A stretch of 42,365 nucleotides of DNA, from positions 1-42,365 of the IMG/VR virus record IMGVR_UViG_3300050821_008340. One strand, written 5' to 3'. The notes beneath the pieces were generated by a model that did not search any database, was not told the origin of the DNA, and saw only the letters and a program-made list of their open reading frames with translations. Numbering within the stretch: position 1 is the stretch's first letter; each line of letters opens with the position of its first letter. This DNA comes from a virus. The translations under genes were made by a program, and so were the position numbers. Shown piece by piece: positions 1-8,372 of this stretch.

Positions 1-1086
1 CACATATTCCGAGTTCTTGGTGTAGACCACCATCCGGTCATTCGCACCTGGTGCGGCGGTCCCGATGGTGCCCCCGGCCCCGGCCCCGTTGCACCATTTG
101 CACGGGTAGATTTCGAGCCGGCCCGCACCCGAGCGCGCCAGGATGTTGTTCTCCTCGATGTATCTGAGGATCGAGGTGGTGCCGGCGGCCGAGACGAGCT
201 GCGTGGCGATGTAGCCATATTGCGCGGTCGGGAGCAGTGTGCGCGACGGCACCACGGCCCAGCCCGATTGCTGCCACACAGTGTTCAGCGCGAAGTTGAA
301 ATCGGCGAGGATTTCGGCCGGAGTCTTGCCCTGCATCCAGCCGGTCGGGTTACCGGTGCCCGCCCCTGCCGGGAAGTTGGTAATAATGCCGACGCCAGGG
401 ATGCCAGGTGCCGCAACAGGCAAGTTGACGAGCCCCTTATCACCAGTATCGGAGTCGCCCACATACACCATTGCATCGATGTCCATTTGGTGCTTGAGGC
501 GCATTCCCTGGTATTTCTGCTGATCGATCGGGCGTCCGATCTTCAGCGCGCTTTCCAATTCCAGCACGGTGTATTTGAGCTCGATCGCCCACGGCCGCAG
601 CGGCTTGGTGAGCTGGGCGATATCGACGCTGACGCCGGCAATCTCGGTCGTGTTCTTGCCGATCCAGGCTTTGCCGCCGGTGATCGCGTTCGACATGCCG
701 AGCCCGCCGGGCGAGCCGAAATTCGACAGCGTCCAGCTGGTCGCCTCGTCGGCGATCGTCACATCGGAGCGCAGATCGATGTCGCGGCCCCAGCTGACCG
801 AGGCCAGCGGCAGGTGCAGCGTCTGATCCAGCCGCACCAGCTCGCCGTGATAGAAGGCGCCTGACGAGTCGTACCACTTGCCGTCATGCGCCTTGTAAGG
901 CCGCTCGAACTGGCGGCCGAGGTGGTTGCCCTGGCTGTCGTAAGTCGGGCGCCGGTTGTCGTAAGTCACCAGCTCGTCGGCGGTCCGCCAGCGGCCTCGG
1001 TGAATGATGGCCGGTGCGGCGATCACCGCATCCGGTACCGCGTGGCGCATGGGGAGCGCCGTGCTGCTCAGCAGTCCGTCGAACAT
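1..1086 (-). CDS. Major capsid protein, DUF2184-like (3' end outside window)
   Basis: The reading frame is open from an ATG at 1086 to the window edge (362 codons), so the C-terminus is missing. The fold family is inferred from the DUF2184 phage coat pattern. A middle region gives WTLSNFGSPGGLGMSNAITG. A conserved stretch follows, LRYIEENNILARSGAGRLEI, and then the usual DRMVVYTKN near the end. It would form the icosahedral shell. It lies immediately downstream of the cement-protein gene and the protease/scaffold gene in the same minus-strand operon, which is the normal order for head genes. A Cys pair (KWCNGAG) before the DRMVVY motif is unusual. Confidence is high for a capsid role and moderate for the exact family. 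Confidence 0.8.
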   Translation of the reverse strand, partial: MFDGLLSSTALPMRHAVPDAVIAAPAIIHRGRWRTADELVTYDNRRPTYDSQGNHLGRQFERPYKAHDGKWYDSSGAFYHGELVRLDQTLHLPLASVSWGRDIDLRSDVTIADEATSWTLSNFGSPGGLGMSNAITGGKAWIGKNTTEIAGVSVDIAQLTKPLRPWAIELKYTVLELESALKIGRPIDQQKYQGMRLKHQMDIDAMVYVGDSDTGDKGLVNLPVAAPGIPGVGIITNFPAGAGTGNPTGWMQGKTPAEILADFNFALNTVWQQSGWAVVPSRTLLPTAQYGYIATQLVSAAGTTSILRYIEENNILARSGAGRLEIYPCKWCNGAGAGGTIGTAAPGANDRMVVYTKNSEYV

Positions 1087-1103
1087 TGCTGGTCCCCCTT
1101 GGG

Positions 1104-1646
1104 TTACGAAAGGCCGATGTTGAAAGCGAGCTCGACGTTGCCGTTGGCGTCGGCCGCACCGTTGAAGGTGCACGAGGCGGGCAATTCCTGCGAATTCGTG
1201 GTCTGATCGGCCGCCTCGAAGCCGCCCTGCACATGCGGCGCGGCGGTCGCCGAGATCCACACCCAAACCCGGCCGCCCTTTCTGGTGGCACCATTGGCCG
1301 CGACGAGGATGTAGCCCTGGCGCAGCACATCGACGTTGGCGGGCGGCTGCCCGGCGGCGAGCCACGGCGTTGCAGAACCGAAACCCTGCGCGCCGTAGTA
1401 GCCGCTGGCGTTCGGCACTTGCGTCGGGAAGGCGCGCACGACGATCCCGTAGACCAGCTCGGTGGCGAGTGCCACCGGGCGCACGCCGCCGCTCACTGCG
1501 TCGACTGTCACCGCCTGGCCGACAAACTGCGGCGGGTTGGTCGGATCACTGGCGCACGGCTCGATGATCGCCGCCGGCGTCATGCGGGTGACATCGCCGA
1601 CCGCACCGGCGGGCATGCGGTACGTGTAGACCATTGCGTCGGGCAT
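1104..1646 (-). CDS. Head decoration/cement-type structural protein
   Basis: This 180-residue protein begins with YRMPAGAVGDVTRMTPAAI, a pattern seen in small phage cement proteins of the Gp24 type, which bind the outside of the capsid and stabilise it. The middle and end are rich in Gly, Ala and beta-branched residues and have no enzyme motif. It sits 17 bases upstream of the capsid gene and downstream of the protease/scaffold gene, so a capsid accessory role fits. The family assignment comes from the N-terminal motif and gene order only. A generic minor head protein is the alternative. Confidence 0.6.
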   Translation of the reverse strand: MPDAMVYTYRMPAGAVGDVTRMTPAAIIEPCASDPTNPPQFVGQAVTVDAVSGGVRPVALATELVYGIVVRAFPTQVPNASGYYGAQGFGSATPWLAAGQPPANVDVLRQGYILVAANGATRKGGRVWVWISATAAPHVQGGFEAADQTTNSQELPASCTFNGAADANGNVELAFNIGLS

Positions 1647-1685
1647 GGCCGATCCCCTCTCCTCGATTGTGGGTGTGAGTGTCGT

Positions 1686-2645
1686 TTAGCGCTGTTGCGG
1701 GCGCTGGGCTGCGTAGTGCTTGTCGAGCACCGCTTGCAGATCGGCCGGGCCGCGCAGGTCGCCGGTCGCCTGGACCCCGCCGCCAAAGACGAGATCAATC
1801 GGATTGCTCATGCCGCCGTTGTTCGTGCGCCGCTTGGTGTCGGCGACGGACCGGAACAGCATGCGCGCGGCCTCGCAGCTCATGCTCTTGGCATTGGCGA
1901 AACGGCCGCCGGTGATCTGCTCGATCAGCTCGCGGGTGTCGGGCTGCTGATAGGCGAGATCGAGCACGCGAACCCGCAGCCCGCAGATCGCATCCACCGT
2001 CTTGCGCGGTGCCGCGGCCCGGTCGAAGGTCGGCAGGCGCACACCCGGCATGATGATCTCGGCCAGTGCGAGGGTCTCGCCAAAGCTGTCCTCGAAGAGT
2101 GCCGAGTCGCGCGCCCGCCGCAGCTCGGAGTCGGCGGTCCCCGGCGGCGCTTCCAGTTGCAGGGGCCCGAGGATCGCGCGGTTGCCGCCGCTGCCCGGTG
2201 CGCCGGGGAAGTCGTCGCGGTTGCGCGCGTCGTCGGTGTCCTCGTCGTCCTTCTTCGGCGGCTCTTGATCGCGCCCGCGCTTGCCGTCACGAGCGCGGCG
2301 GGCGTCGCGGTGCGGATAGGCGTCGGCGACCCGATCGCCGGCGGCCAGCCGGTCCATGGCACTCCACGCCTCGTCCATCTCGGCACCCTGGGCGATCATC
2401 TGCTCCTCGAGCGCGTGGATGGTCGCAACCGCCGTCTCGAGCTGAGCGGGGTCGAGTGAGACGCCGCCCTGATCGCCGCCCTCCTTGGCCTCGCCGTTGC
2501 CCTCGCCGCCCTGGTGCAGATGCACGTGGACGCCGCTGGCGGCCTCTTCCGCCGGCTCCTCGTCGAGCGCCTTGTTCAGCTCCTCCTCGTCGCGCGCCTT
2601 GAAGGCGTCGCGAATTCGCTTTGCCCAAGTTGTCCTCGTCGTCAT
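1686..2645 (-). CDS. Nested in-frame scaffold protein (internal start of the protease gene)
   Basis: Within the protease/scaffold frame, an ATG at 2645 (MTTRTTWAKRIRDAF) is preceded by AAGAGGAG seven bases upstream, a stronger site than that of the full-length gene. Use of this start would give a 319-residue protein that lacks the protease domain and holds only the acidic, helical scaffold part. Phages such as lambda (C and Nu3) make their scaffold in just this way. The site and the domain boundary coincide, which is why I list it. Expression is inferred, not shown. Confidence 0.5.
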   Translation of the reverse strand: MTTRTTWAKRIRDAFKARDEEELNKALDEEPAEEAASGVHVHLHQGGEGNGEAKEGGDQGGVSLDPAQLETAVATIHALEEQMIAQGAEMDEAWSAMDRLAAGDRVADAYPHRDARRARDGKRGRDQEPPKKDDEDTDDARNRDDFPGAPGSGGNRAILGPLQLEAPPGTADSELRRARDSALFEDSFGETLALAEIIMPGVRLPTFDRAAAPRKTVDAICGLRVRVLDLAYQQPDTRELIEQITGGRFANAKSMSCEAARMLFRSVADTKRRTNNGGMSNPIDLVFGGGVQATGDLRGPADLQAVLDKHYAAQRPQQR

Positions 2646-3281
2646 TTCGCGGCTCCTCTTGCGCGGGTGATCCTCTGCACTGTCGCTGGTTTTGATCTGG
2701 TCTTGCTCGGGGCAGCACTCGGCGATCCCCACGAGCTCGCGGTCGCCGATCGCACAGCGCGGTCCGCAACGGCCCCGCTCGACGAGCGCGACATGGTTCG
2801 CCCTGATGTTGCACTGGCGGCCCAAACCGGGGCCGAGCTCCTGGTAGTCGGCGTCATAGCCAACGCTGACTTCGCGCTTGCCGGCGTCGATCAGGTCGAT
2901 CGCGAGCTGGTCGGTGAACAACAGATCGGCCAGCAGCACGTCGTCATCGAGGCCCTCGCCGCGGTGCGGGTTGAGGGTGTGGCCGATCGACAAGTCGCGC
3001 CAGTTCTCGCAGGTGACGTCGGCGCGCTGGCCCTCGGCGTCCATCGGATGGTCGTTGACCAGCGGTGCGGTCAGCAGCGAGGCGATGGTCAGCGGGTGAA
3101 AGACCTCCTCGGGGTCGCGCTCGATGCGCACCACATCGGCGGCACCCGGGTCGATCGGCGTCTCGCCCGGCCCGTAGAGCTGCATGCCGGTCCGCGCGAT
3201 CGGCACGTCCTGACACAGCAGAAAGCCGTGCGGCGTGCGCGAGCGCTTGGGGCCGAGCTGCTCGACGGTGAAATAGCGCAT
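1686..3281 (-). CDS. Prohead protease fused to scaffold (DUF2213-like)
   Basis: This 531-residue protein has two parts. Residues 1-180 resemble DUF2213 prohead proteases. Candidate catalytic residues of the His-Ser-His type are H78 (VNDHP), S139 (EVSVGY) and H163 (NHVALV). From about residue 213 it becomes low-complexity, acidic and helical (ARDEEELNKALDEEP and a long Asp/Glu-rich linker), as expected of a scaffolding region removed during head maturation. A folded C-terminal part (about 390-500) follows. The start ATG at 3281 has GGAG upstream. An internal ATG at residue 213 carries a strong ribosome-binding site and is listed separately. The protease assignment is inference from motifs; the position between MuF and capsid genes supports it. 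Confidence 0.75.
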   Translation of the reverse strand: MRYFTVEQLGPKRSRTPHGFLLCQDVPIARTGMQLYGPGETPIDPGAADVVRIERDPEEVFHPLTIASLLTAPLVNDHPMDAEGQRADVTCENWRDLSIGHTLNPHRGEGLDDDVLLADLLFTDQLAIDLIDAGKREVSVGYDADYQELGPGLGRQCNIRANHVALVERGRCGPRCAIGDRELVGIAECCPEQDQIKTSDSAEDHPRKRSREMTTRTTWAKRIRDAFKARDEEELNKALDEEPAEEAASGVHVHLHQGGEGNGEAKEGGDQGGVSLDPAQLETAVATIHALEEQMIAQGAEMDEAWSAMDRLAAGDRVADAYPHRDARRARDGKRGRDQEPPKKDDEDTDDARNRDDFPGAPGSGGNRAILGPLQLEAPPGTADSELRRARDSALFEDSFGETLALAEIIMPGVRLPTFDRAAAPRKTVDAICGLRVRVLDLAYQQPDTRELIEQITGGRFANAKSMSCEAARMLFRSVADTKRRTNNGGMSNPIDLVFGGGVQATGDLRGPADLQAVLDKHYAAQRPQQR

Positions 3282-3298
3282 GCGCAGCTCCGGCGGAA

Positions 3299-3326
3299 TT
3301 TGTCGGACTTTGTCGGGGTTTGTCGG
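3299..3326. repeat. Three TTTGTCGG copies at exact 10-bp spacing
   Basis: TTTGTCGG occurs at 3299, 3309 and 3319, 18 bases upstream of the protease/scaffold start on the minus strand, where it reads CCGACAAA. One-helical-turn phasing suggests protein binding. The rest of the 214-base gap up to 3495 shows no gene. Confidence 0.5.
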
Positions 3327-3495
3327 GCAGGCGCGGGCAGTCGCCGTGTCCCCGGCCGCTGCCCGCTCCGCCCGGCTCGGGACCGCGTTTGCGCTCGCGG
3401 CTAACCCGGCCGAAATGGCGAGGCCGGGACCGCCCCCCGGCTCCCGGCCTCTAAGCCGCCTGGCCCAACGCTACCAACCAAGCTTTCCCAAGCGG

Positions 3496-4416
3496 CTATT
3501 CGAATGCGGCTCCGGTGCTGTAGCCCGCCTGGCGCAAGGCGGCCAGATACGCCGGGTTGCGCGGCACCGGCCGGTACCCTTCGGGCTCGCCGGGCAGCAC
3601 GATCTCGGGAAAGCACCGGCAGTTCGGTCCCGAGCCGGGGTGGTAGCGCATGACGCGCTGGCCGGGCTCGCTGGCGATCGGCGGCTCGGCCCACCGCTGA
3701 AAGGTCCCTTCCAGCTCGCGATGGCGCGGGCGGACATCGGCGTCCTTGGCGGTGCGCCAGATGTAGCCGGGCGATCCGACATGCTCGCCGCGGACCTCCA
3801 TCAGCGCCGTCGCCGCCCGCCCGGTCTCGGTGCGCGCGATAAGATTTGCTCTCGCGGTCGAGACCTGCCCCGAGGCGCGCAGGTCCGCGGCGATCTCTTC
3901 CCAGCGCCGGCCGCCGGTCACCGCCTCGAGCGAGAGCGCATGCACCCGTTCGGCGGCCTCGCGCGGCAGCGAGGTGATCAGGTGCACCTGATCGGCCAGG
4001 AGCTGTTGCAGGGTGGGGCCGATCGGTGCGGTTGCGATTTCGGCGCGCAAGGCGCGGTTGATGGTCTGCCCGAGCTGGTGCCAGCTCGCCGCGTCGCGGC
4101 GCTCGACCTCGGCCAGCATGCGGCGGGAAACCGATGTCGCCCACGGCGTGATCAGCCGCCCGTAATCCTCCAAGGTGCCGACGACGAGCACCCACTGGCT
4201 CGGGTCGGCAGGGTCCGCCATCCCCGAAATGATCTGCCCGATGTGGCGCGCCAAGTGTCGGAGCTGCACGGCGAACTGGTTTTCGGCGCGACGTGCCCGT
4301 AATGCGGCTCGTCGGGCGGCTTCGTAGCCGGTATGGGCGCCCTGACCGCCGAAAACCGGGCTCCAACCGCGAAACCAGGGGCTTTCGCCGCCGGCACCGC
4401 CCTGTTGCCCGCGCAA
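3496..4416 (-). CDS. Phage head morphogenesis protein, MuF/SPP1 gp7-like
   Basis: This 306-residue protein carries the Phage_Mu_F signature in its C-terminal half. The run ARANLIARTETGRAATALME is followed by YIWRTAKDADVRPRHRELEG and then GSGPNCRCFPEIV, the usual conserved W-x-T / D-x-R-x-R-x-x-H and NCRC motifs. These proteins are minor capsid components injected or packaged with the DNA and needed for head assembly. The N-terminal 150 residues are helical and less conserved. It starts a few bases after the portal stop, the standard portal-MuF order. The ATG at 4416 follows the portal end at 4420, which fixes the start. Confidence 0.85.
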   Translation of the reverse strand: MRGQQGGAGGESPWFRGWSPVFGGQGAHTGYEAARRAALRARRAENQFAVQLRHLARHIGQIISGMADPADPSQWVLVVGTLEDYGRLITPWATSVSRRMLAEVERRDAASWHQLGQTINRALRAEIATAPIGPTLQQLLADQVHLITSLPREAAERVHALSLEAVTGGRRWEEIAADLRASGQVSTARANLIARTETGRAATALMEVRGEHVGSPGYIWRTAKDADVRPRHRELEGTFQRWAEPPIASEPGQRVMRYHPGSGPNCRCFPEIVLPGEPEGYRPVPRNPAYLAALRQAGYSTGAAFE

Positions 4417-4419
4417 TGT

Positions 4420-6045
4420 TTAAGCCCGGCCGTTGCCGGTGTGAGCGCGCAGCGTGACACCCTTGGGGATCGCCACGGGCGGCGGGCGCTTGCCGGTTTG
4501 GCCTTCGCCCTCCTCCTCGCCGGGCGCACCCTTTGGCTCGACACCGGGATCGCCGGGATGCGGCGGCCCGCCGGGGCCCATCATGCCGAGCATCTCGCCG
4601 GGCTGCGGCGGCAGGTCCTCTTCGGCCTGGTCGATCATCTCGTCCGTGATGGTCTGCCACACGCCCGTCTCGCGGCCGGCTTGCCGCAGCTCTTGCAGCG
4701 TGGTCTTGCGCGGCACGATGCCCAGCTCGTCGGCGGCGAGCACGGTGCGGGTGTTGGTCTCGGCGACCTGTGACTTTTCGACCGTCGTCATCTGCCACAG
4801 GTTGCGGAACTGGTAATTCCACTCGTTGGGCAGCTTGACGCCTTCGGACTTCGCCATGACGTGCAGCACGGCGGTGACCCCGCGGCGCAAGCGCAGCTCC
4901 TGTTGCTGGTGTATCCCGTCGTAGTAGTTGCGCCAGTCGCTGTCGCCGGTCGCGTTGAGCCCCGCCGGCGATTGCCCAAAGAGCCGCACACCGGGGATTT
5001 GCAAGGCGCCGCAGAGCTGCTGACCGAACTGGAGCAGCACTTGATCGAGCCCGCCGAACGCATAGGCGATGCTTTCGAACTCGTCGCCGTCGCCCAGCAG
5101 CGTGATCCCCTCGGCGGTCTGAAACCGGGTCATGATCTCGACCCGCCGCATCAGGCCGCGTTGCGCCTCCTGGCTCATCGAGGCGACCTCGCGGAGGTCC
5201 TTCAGCTTGATGATCCGCAGATAGGCCCGATAGACCAGTTGGGCGATCCCCTGCGTCGTGCTGTCAAAGGCGGTCAAGCGGTCCCACAGCCGCTCGTAGA
5301 TCGACATGCCCCAGAGGTTTTCCTGCACCCGCTGCCAATAGGGGAGCGGAATGCCCTCGTAGCGGATCACCCGGCTGTAGTGCACGTTCATCCGCGGCAC
5401 GCTCATCGCGTCAGCCGTGGTGCGGTAGAATTTCGGCAGTCCGTGATCGGGGCCGATATCGGTCACCAGGTTGTTGAGCGAGGGCTCGACCTGCCAGCGG
5501 TCGAACACCTTCAGCCCTTTGAACTGGCCCTTGGCGACAGCCTCGACGCGCAGCGGTGTCGAGGGGTCCTGGCCGTCGATCATGATGACGGCGATCGCCC
5601 CGCCGTACAGCCGGCCCCATTTGATCAGCTCATTGAGCGAGGCCCAGAGCTGCATCGTGTTCATCGTCTGGTCGAGGGTGTCTGAGTCGTCGGGCGGGAT
5701 GGTGCCGCCGAAATCGACGCCCATCTTGACCATGTCGTCGGCGATCGCATCGACGGCGACCCCGCACACCCAGCTCCCGCGGTACATCCATTCGAGCAAC
5801 AGGCGCTCGCGGGTCAGCGGGTTGAAGCCGTAGGAGCTGCCGGCGCTGAGGTTGAACGTCCCCTGGCCGACCGAGGCCATGAAATTCTGATAGCTGTCGG
5901 CAGTCGGCATCGGCCGCGTCTGGCCGGGGATGATCTCGCCGGTCTTTTCGTCACGCGAGGCGGCGGTTATGCGGACGCGCGGGCGCTCCGCACCCCGCAT
6001 CATGCCGCTCGACCAGGCTGCGGCGTTGGGATTGGCGGACTGCAC
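4420..6045 (-). CDS. Phage portal protein (DUF1073/Phage_portal_3-like)
   Basis: The portal forms the dodecameric vertex through which DNA is packaged and ejected. The protein (about 541 residues from the start chosen) shows the family's core. This includes NPLTRERLLLEWMYRGSWV, then VDAIADDMVKMGVDF and the run ELIKWGRLYGGAIAVIMIDG. Further along is LFGQSPAGLNATGDSDWRNY, a hallmark of this portal family. The C-terminus is a Pro/Gly/Glu-rich tail. The frame is open upstream to an ATG at 6114, but that overlaps the terminase. I prefer a GTG at 6045 that shares a base with the terminase stop (TAGTG). An ATG at 6003 is a third option. Its place between terminase and MuF supports the call. Confidence 0.85.
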   Translation of the reverse strand: MQSANPNAAAWSSGMMRGAERPRVRITAASRDEKTGEIIPGQTRPMPTADSYQNFMASVGQGTFNLSAGSSYGFNPLTRERLLLEWMYRGSWVCGVAVDAIADDMVKMGVDFGGTIPPDDSDTLDQTMNTMQLWASLNELIKWGRLYGGAIAVIMIDGQDPSTPLRVEAVAKGQFKGLKVFDRWQVEPSLNNLVTDIGPDHGLPKFYRTTADAMSVPRMNVHYSRVIRYEGIPLPYWQRVQENLWGMSIYERLWDRLTAFDSTTQGIAQLVYRAYLRIIKLKDLREVASMSQEAQRGLMRRVEIMTRFQTAEGITLLGDGDEFESIAYAFGGLDQVLLQFGQQLCGALQIPGVRLFGQSPAGLNATGDSDWRNYYDGIHQQQELRLRRGVTAVLHVMAKSEGVKLPNEWNYQFRNLWQMTTVEKSQVAETNTRTVLAADELGIVPRKTTLQELRQAGRETGVWQTITDEMIDQAEEDLPPQPGEMLGMMGPGGPPHPGDPGVEPKGAPGEEEGEGQTGKRPPPVAIPKGVTLRAHTGNGRA

Positions 6046-7436
6046 TACCAGCGGCCCCAGGCTTCGAGGTGGCTGGTTCCCGAGCCTTCGACCAACAGCT
6101 CGGTGATCGCCCACACCAGCCCGTCAACCCGGTCGGGCGAGCCGTCGCGCTCGCGATCGTAGTCGATCGTGAACGAGGTCATCTGGTCCTCGAGCTGCGG
6201 GAAGAAGCCGACATGATGGACTTTCCCCTGCTCGTAGAGGGCTGACACCGGCTCGGCCCGAATGACTTTGCCGCGCGAGGCATGCACCGCCGTAAAGGGG
6301 ATGCCCTGGTCGATCATGCGCAGCGTGTTCTCGACCATCTCGCCGCCGTTGTTGACCTCGGCGACAATGCGGTCGGCGTGGCGGTCGGGATGGTGGAATT
6401 GGGCGATCGCCTCGCGCGCCCACTCGGTCGGCTGGTAGTGGCCCGACCGGTCGGCGAGCACGTAGCCGTGGCCGTGATAATCCTTGCCGGCGACGATGAT
6501 GCCGGTCTCGTCGGCGTCCTCGCCACTGGTCACTGCCGGGTCGATGGCGACGACGATGCGCGCCAGGTCGGGGAGTGCCGCGTTAAACGGCAGGCGGTCG
6601 CGCTCCAGCCCGTCGCGCGTCCACAGCGCCCCCGGCACGTCGTCGAGGATCTCGGCATAGATTTCCTGGCGGCCGAGGCGGGTCCCCTCGTGGCGGGCGA
6701 TGATCCGCGAGAAGTAGCGCTCGGGCAGGTGCGCGCGGTTCGCGTAGCTCGAGGTGCGCCGCACAAAGCACTGCGGGTCGGCGACGAGCTGGCGGACGAT
6801 TTTGATCGGCCTGGGCGTGGTCGTGATCATCGCTTGCGGATTGCGCCCGACGCGCAGCCCGAACTCGAAATTTGACCAGGTCTCCTCGGGGTATTTCCAG
6901 GCGGCGAGCTCGTCGGCCCAGCCGATGCCATGCTGCGGGCCGCGCAGCCGGTCGGGGCGCTCGGCGCTGTAGAGCAGCGCTTGCGCACCATTGGGCCACA
7001 TCAGGCGACCGTTTTTTAGCACCGGGTAATCGCCGAGCGGGGCGATGCGCTGCAGTCCCGCAGGGCCTTCGATCATCACACCCATCACGTCGTCATGCGT
7101 CGCGCCGATCAGCGCGATCGGCGAGACGATGTTCTTCATTTTGCGGACGAATTCGGCGCCGGCGCGGGTTTTGCCCGAACCGCGGCCGGCCAGCATCATG
7201 TAATAAACCCAATCGTCGCCGGACGGCGGCAATTGCGAGGGGCGGGCCCAGAAATCCCAATCCCACCAGAGGCCGGCTGCGTCATTCGCCGACAGTCGCC
7301 GGATCAGTCGTGTCCGCTCCGTTGCCTCCAGTAGCGCCATTCGCTCGGCCGGGGATAAGTCGAGGCTCGCCATCCCCGACGGCGGCGAGCCGTTGCCCCA
7401 TCTGCTCAAGCTCGGCAAGGAGGCGGTCCTTGGCAT
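6045..7436 (-). CDS. Terminase large subunit
   Basis: This packaging motor ATPase/nuclease has a Walker A at residues 83-90 (AGRGSGKT), a Walker B-like GIGWADELAAW, and a ring of Arg/Thr motifs typical of alphaproteobacterial phage and gene-transfer-agent terminases. The nuclease half has VVAIDPAVTSGEDADETGI, AEVNNGGEMVENTL and DRVDGLVWA, giving the acidic metal ligands of the RNase H-like fold. The start is uncertain. The ATG at 7436 has GAGG at good spacing but overlaps the small-terminase gene by about 155 bases. In-frame ATGs at 7373 and 7340 are alternatives and match the usual N-terminal length. Confidence 0.93.
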   Translation of the reverse strand: MPRTASLPSLSRWGNGSPPSGMASLDLSPAERMALLEATERTRLIRRLSANDAAGLWWDWDFWARPSQLPPSGDDWVYYMMLAGRGSGKTRAGAEFVRKMKNIVSPIALIGATHDDVMGVMIEGPAGLQRIAPLGDYPVLKNGRLMWPNGAQALLYSAERPDRLRGPQHGIGWADELAAWKYPEETWSNFEFGLRVGRNPQAMITTTPRPIKIVRQLVADPQCFVRRTSSYANRAHLPERYFSRIIARHEGTRLGRQEIYAEILDDVPGALWTRDGLERDRLPFNAALPDLARIVVAIDPAVTSGEDADETGIIVAGKDYHGHGYVLADRSGHYQPTEWAREAIAQFHHPDRHADRIVAEVNNGGEMVENTLRMIDQGIPFTAVHASRGKVIRAEPVSALYEQGKVHHVGFFPQLEDQMTSFTIDYDRERDGSPDRVDGLVWAITELLVEGSGTSHLEAWGRW

Positions 7437-7785
7437 CGGTCACCTCGATCGGTTTGCCGCCAACCCCGGTCATCTCATGCCGTAGCGAATAGCCGCGGTT
7501 CTTGCCCTTGGTCAGCAGGTAGAACCGGACCATGCCGTTGTCGCCGCCATTGATCGCGGTGACGACTTTGGACTCGCAGAGGTCGAGGGTGGTTTCGACC
7601 GACTCGTCGACGACGTCCCGCAATGAAGCATAGCGTTTGAGGTAGTTGCGGACGGTCTGCGCAGTGCACGTGCCTGTGCCGCCGGGCAGTTTCGCGAGGA
7701 TCTGGGCGGCCAGCGACGGGATGCCGGCGCCCTTTTCCAGCGCCTCGGCGACGTCCTTGATCTTGAAGCGCGCGTGGCCGGCCAT
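7282..7785 (-). CDS. Putative terminase small subunit
   Basis: This 167-residue protein lies directly upstream of the large terminase. The N-terminal 70 residues look like a helix-turn-helix DNA-binding unit (DVAEALEKGAGIPSLAAQIL, then TVRNYLKRYASL), followed by a helical stretch suited to oligomerisation and a disordered Gly/Asn-rich tail. Small terminases recognise the packaging site and feed DNA to the large subunit. The ATG at 7785 is chosen because it overlaps the stop of the preceding ParB-like gene as TGATG. The call depends mainly on position and HTH-like architecture; another HTH regulator is possible. Confidence 0.65.
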   Translation of the reverse strand: MAGHARFKIKDVAEALEKGAGIPSLAAQILAKLPGGTGTCTAQTVRNYLKRYASLRDVVDESVETTLDLCESKVVTAINGGDNGMVRFYLLTKGKNRGYSLRHEMTGVGGKPIEVTDAKDRLLAELEQMGQRLAAVGDGEPRLIPGRANGATGGNGADTTDPATVGE

Positions 7786-8372
7786 CAGGGTTTGACGAAC
7801 ACGTGGTTGCCGCACTCGTGGCAGATCACTTCGAGGTACTCGGGCGCCTCGGTCTGCGGCACGGTGCGGGCGATGTCGCTCGAGGTGATGAACGGCGCGC
7901 CGGGTGCGGTCGCCGGCGGCGGGGCCGCACCAGGTGCGGGCGGCGGCGCTGGTTCACTGCCGGCGACGGTGAAGGCAGGGAGCGCGAATTCGAAGTTCAG
8001 CTTTGACAGGTCGAACTCGAAGCTGAGGTTGAGCCCGGCCAGCTCGCGCGCCAGCGCTTCCTCGTCCCAATCGGAGAACTCGTGCACCCGGTTGTCGGCG
8101 ATCCGGTCGAGGCGCTTGGTCTCTTCGTCGGCGTCGGTATAGACGCACGGCAGCGCCTTCATCTTCAGCCGCTGGGCCGCGCGGTAGCGGCTATGGCCCT
8201 TGACGATCACGTTCTGCCGGTCGAGCAGCAACGGCACATTGAAGCCGACGCGCGGGATCAGCTCGACCAGCTTGTCGACGGTCGCGTCATTGCGGCGCGG
8301 GTTGCGCTCGTAGGGTGTGATCTCTTTGAGCGGCACCATCACGAGCTGACTGGTTACGGCGACGGCGGCCAT
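7785..8372 (-). CDS. ParB-fold protein with C-terminal Cys pair (copy 2)
   Basis: The N-terminal 110 residues are a ParB/Srx-type domain. PLKEITPYERNPRRNDATV leads into GFNVPLLLDRQNVIVKGHSR, where GHSRYRAA takes the place of the ParB GERRxR box. IADNRVHEFSDWDEEALA then resembles the ParB subunits that accompany phage DNA methyltransferases. A Pro/Ala linker follows. The C-terminus ends in EVICHECGNHVFVK, with C184 and C187 as a possible half zinc ribbon. The neighbouring gene 8372-8938 is a close tandem paralogue. The start (TGATG overlap, AGGGAGG upstream) is well supported. It is not a partition ParB, since it has no long dimerisation domain. Its role in methylation targeting is inference. 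Confidence 0.75.
   Translation of the reverse strand: MAAVAVTSQLVMVPLKEITPYERNPRRNDATVDKLVELIPRVGFNVPLLLDRQNVIVKGHSRYRAAQRLKMKALPCVYTDADEETKRLDRIADNRVHEFSDWDEEALARELAGLNLSFEFDLSKLNFEFALPAFTVAGSEPAPPPAPGAAPPPATAPGAPFITSSDIARTVPQTEAPEYLEVICHECGNHVFVKP

Noticed and set aside
1014-2459. Long plus-strand open frame of 481 codons
   Set aside because: It is antisense to the cement and protease/scaffold genes and has the Arg/Gly/Pro/His-rich make-up of a shadow frame in GC-rich DNA.
3401-4822. Minus-strand open frame of 473 codons overlapping MuF and portal genes
   Set aside because: The MuF frame (3496-4416) and portal frame both carry family motifs; this third frame is Arg/Ala-rich noise.
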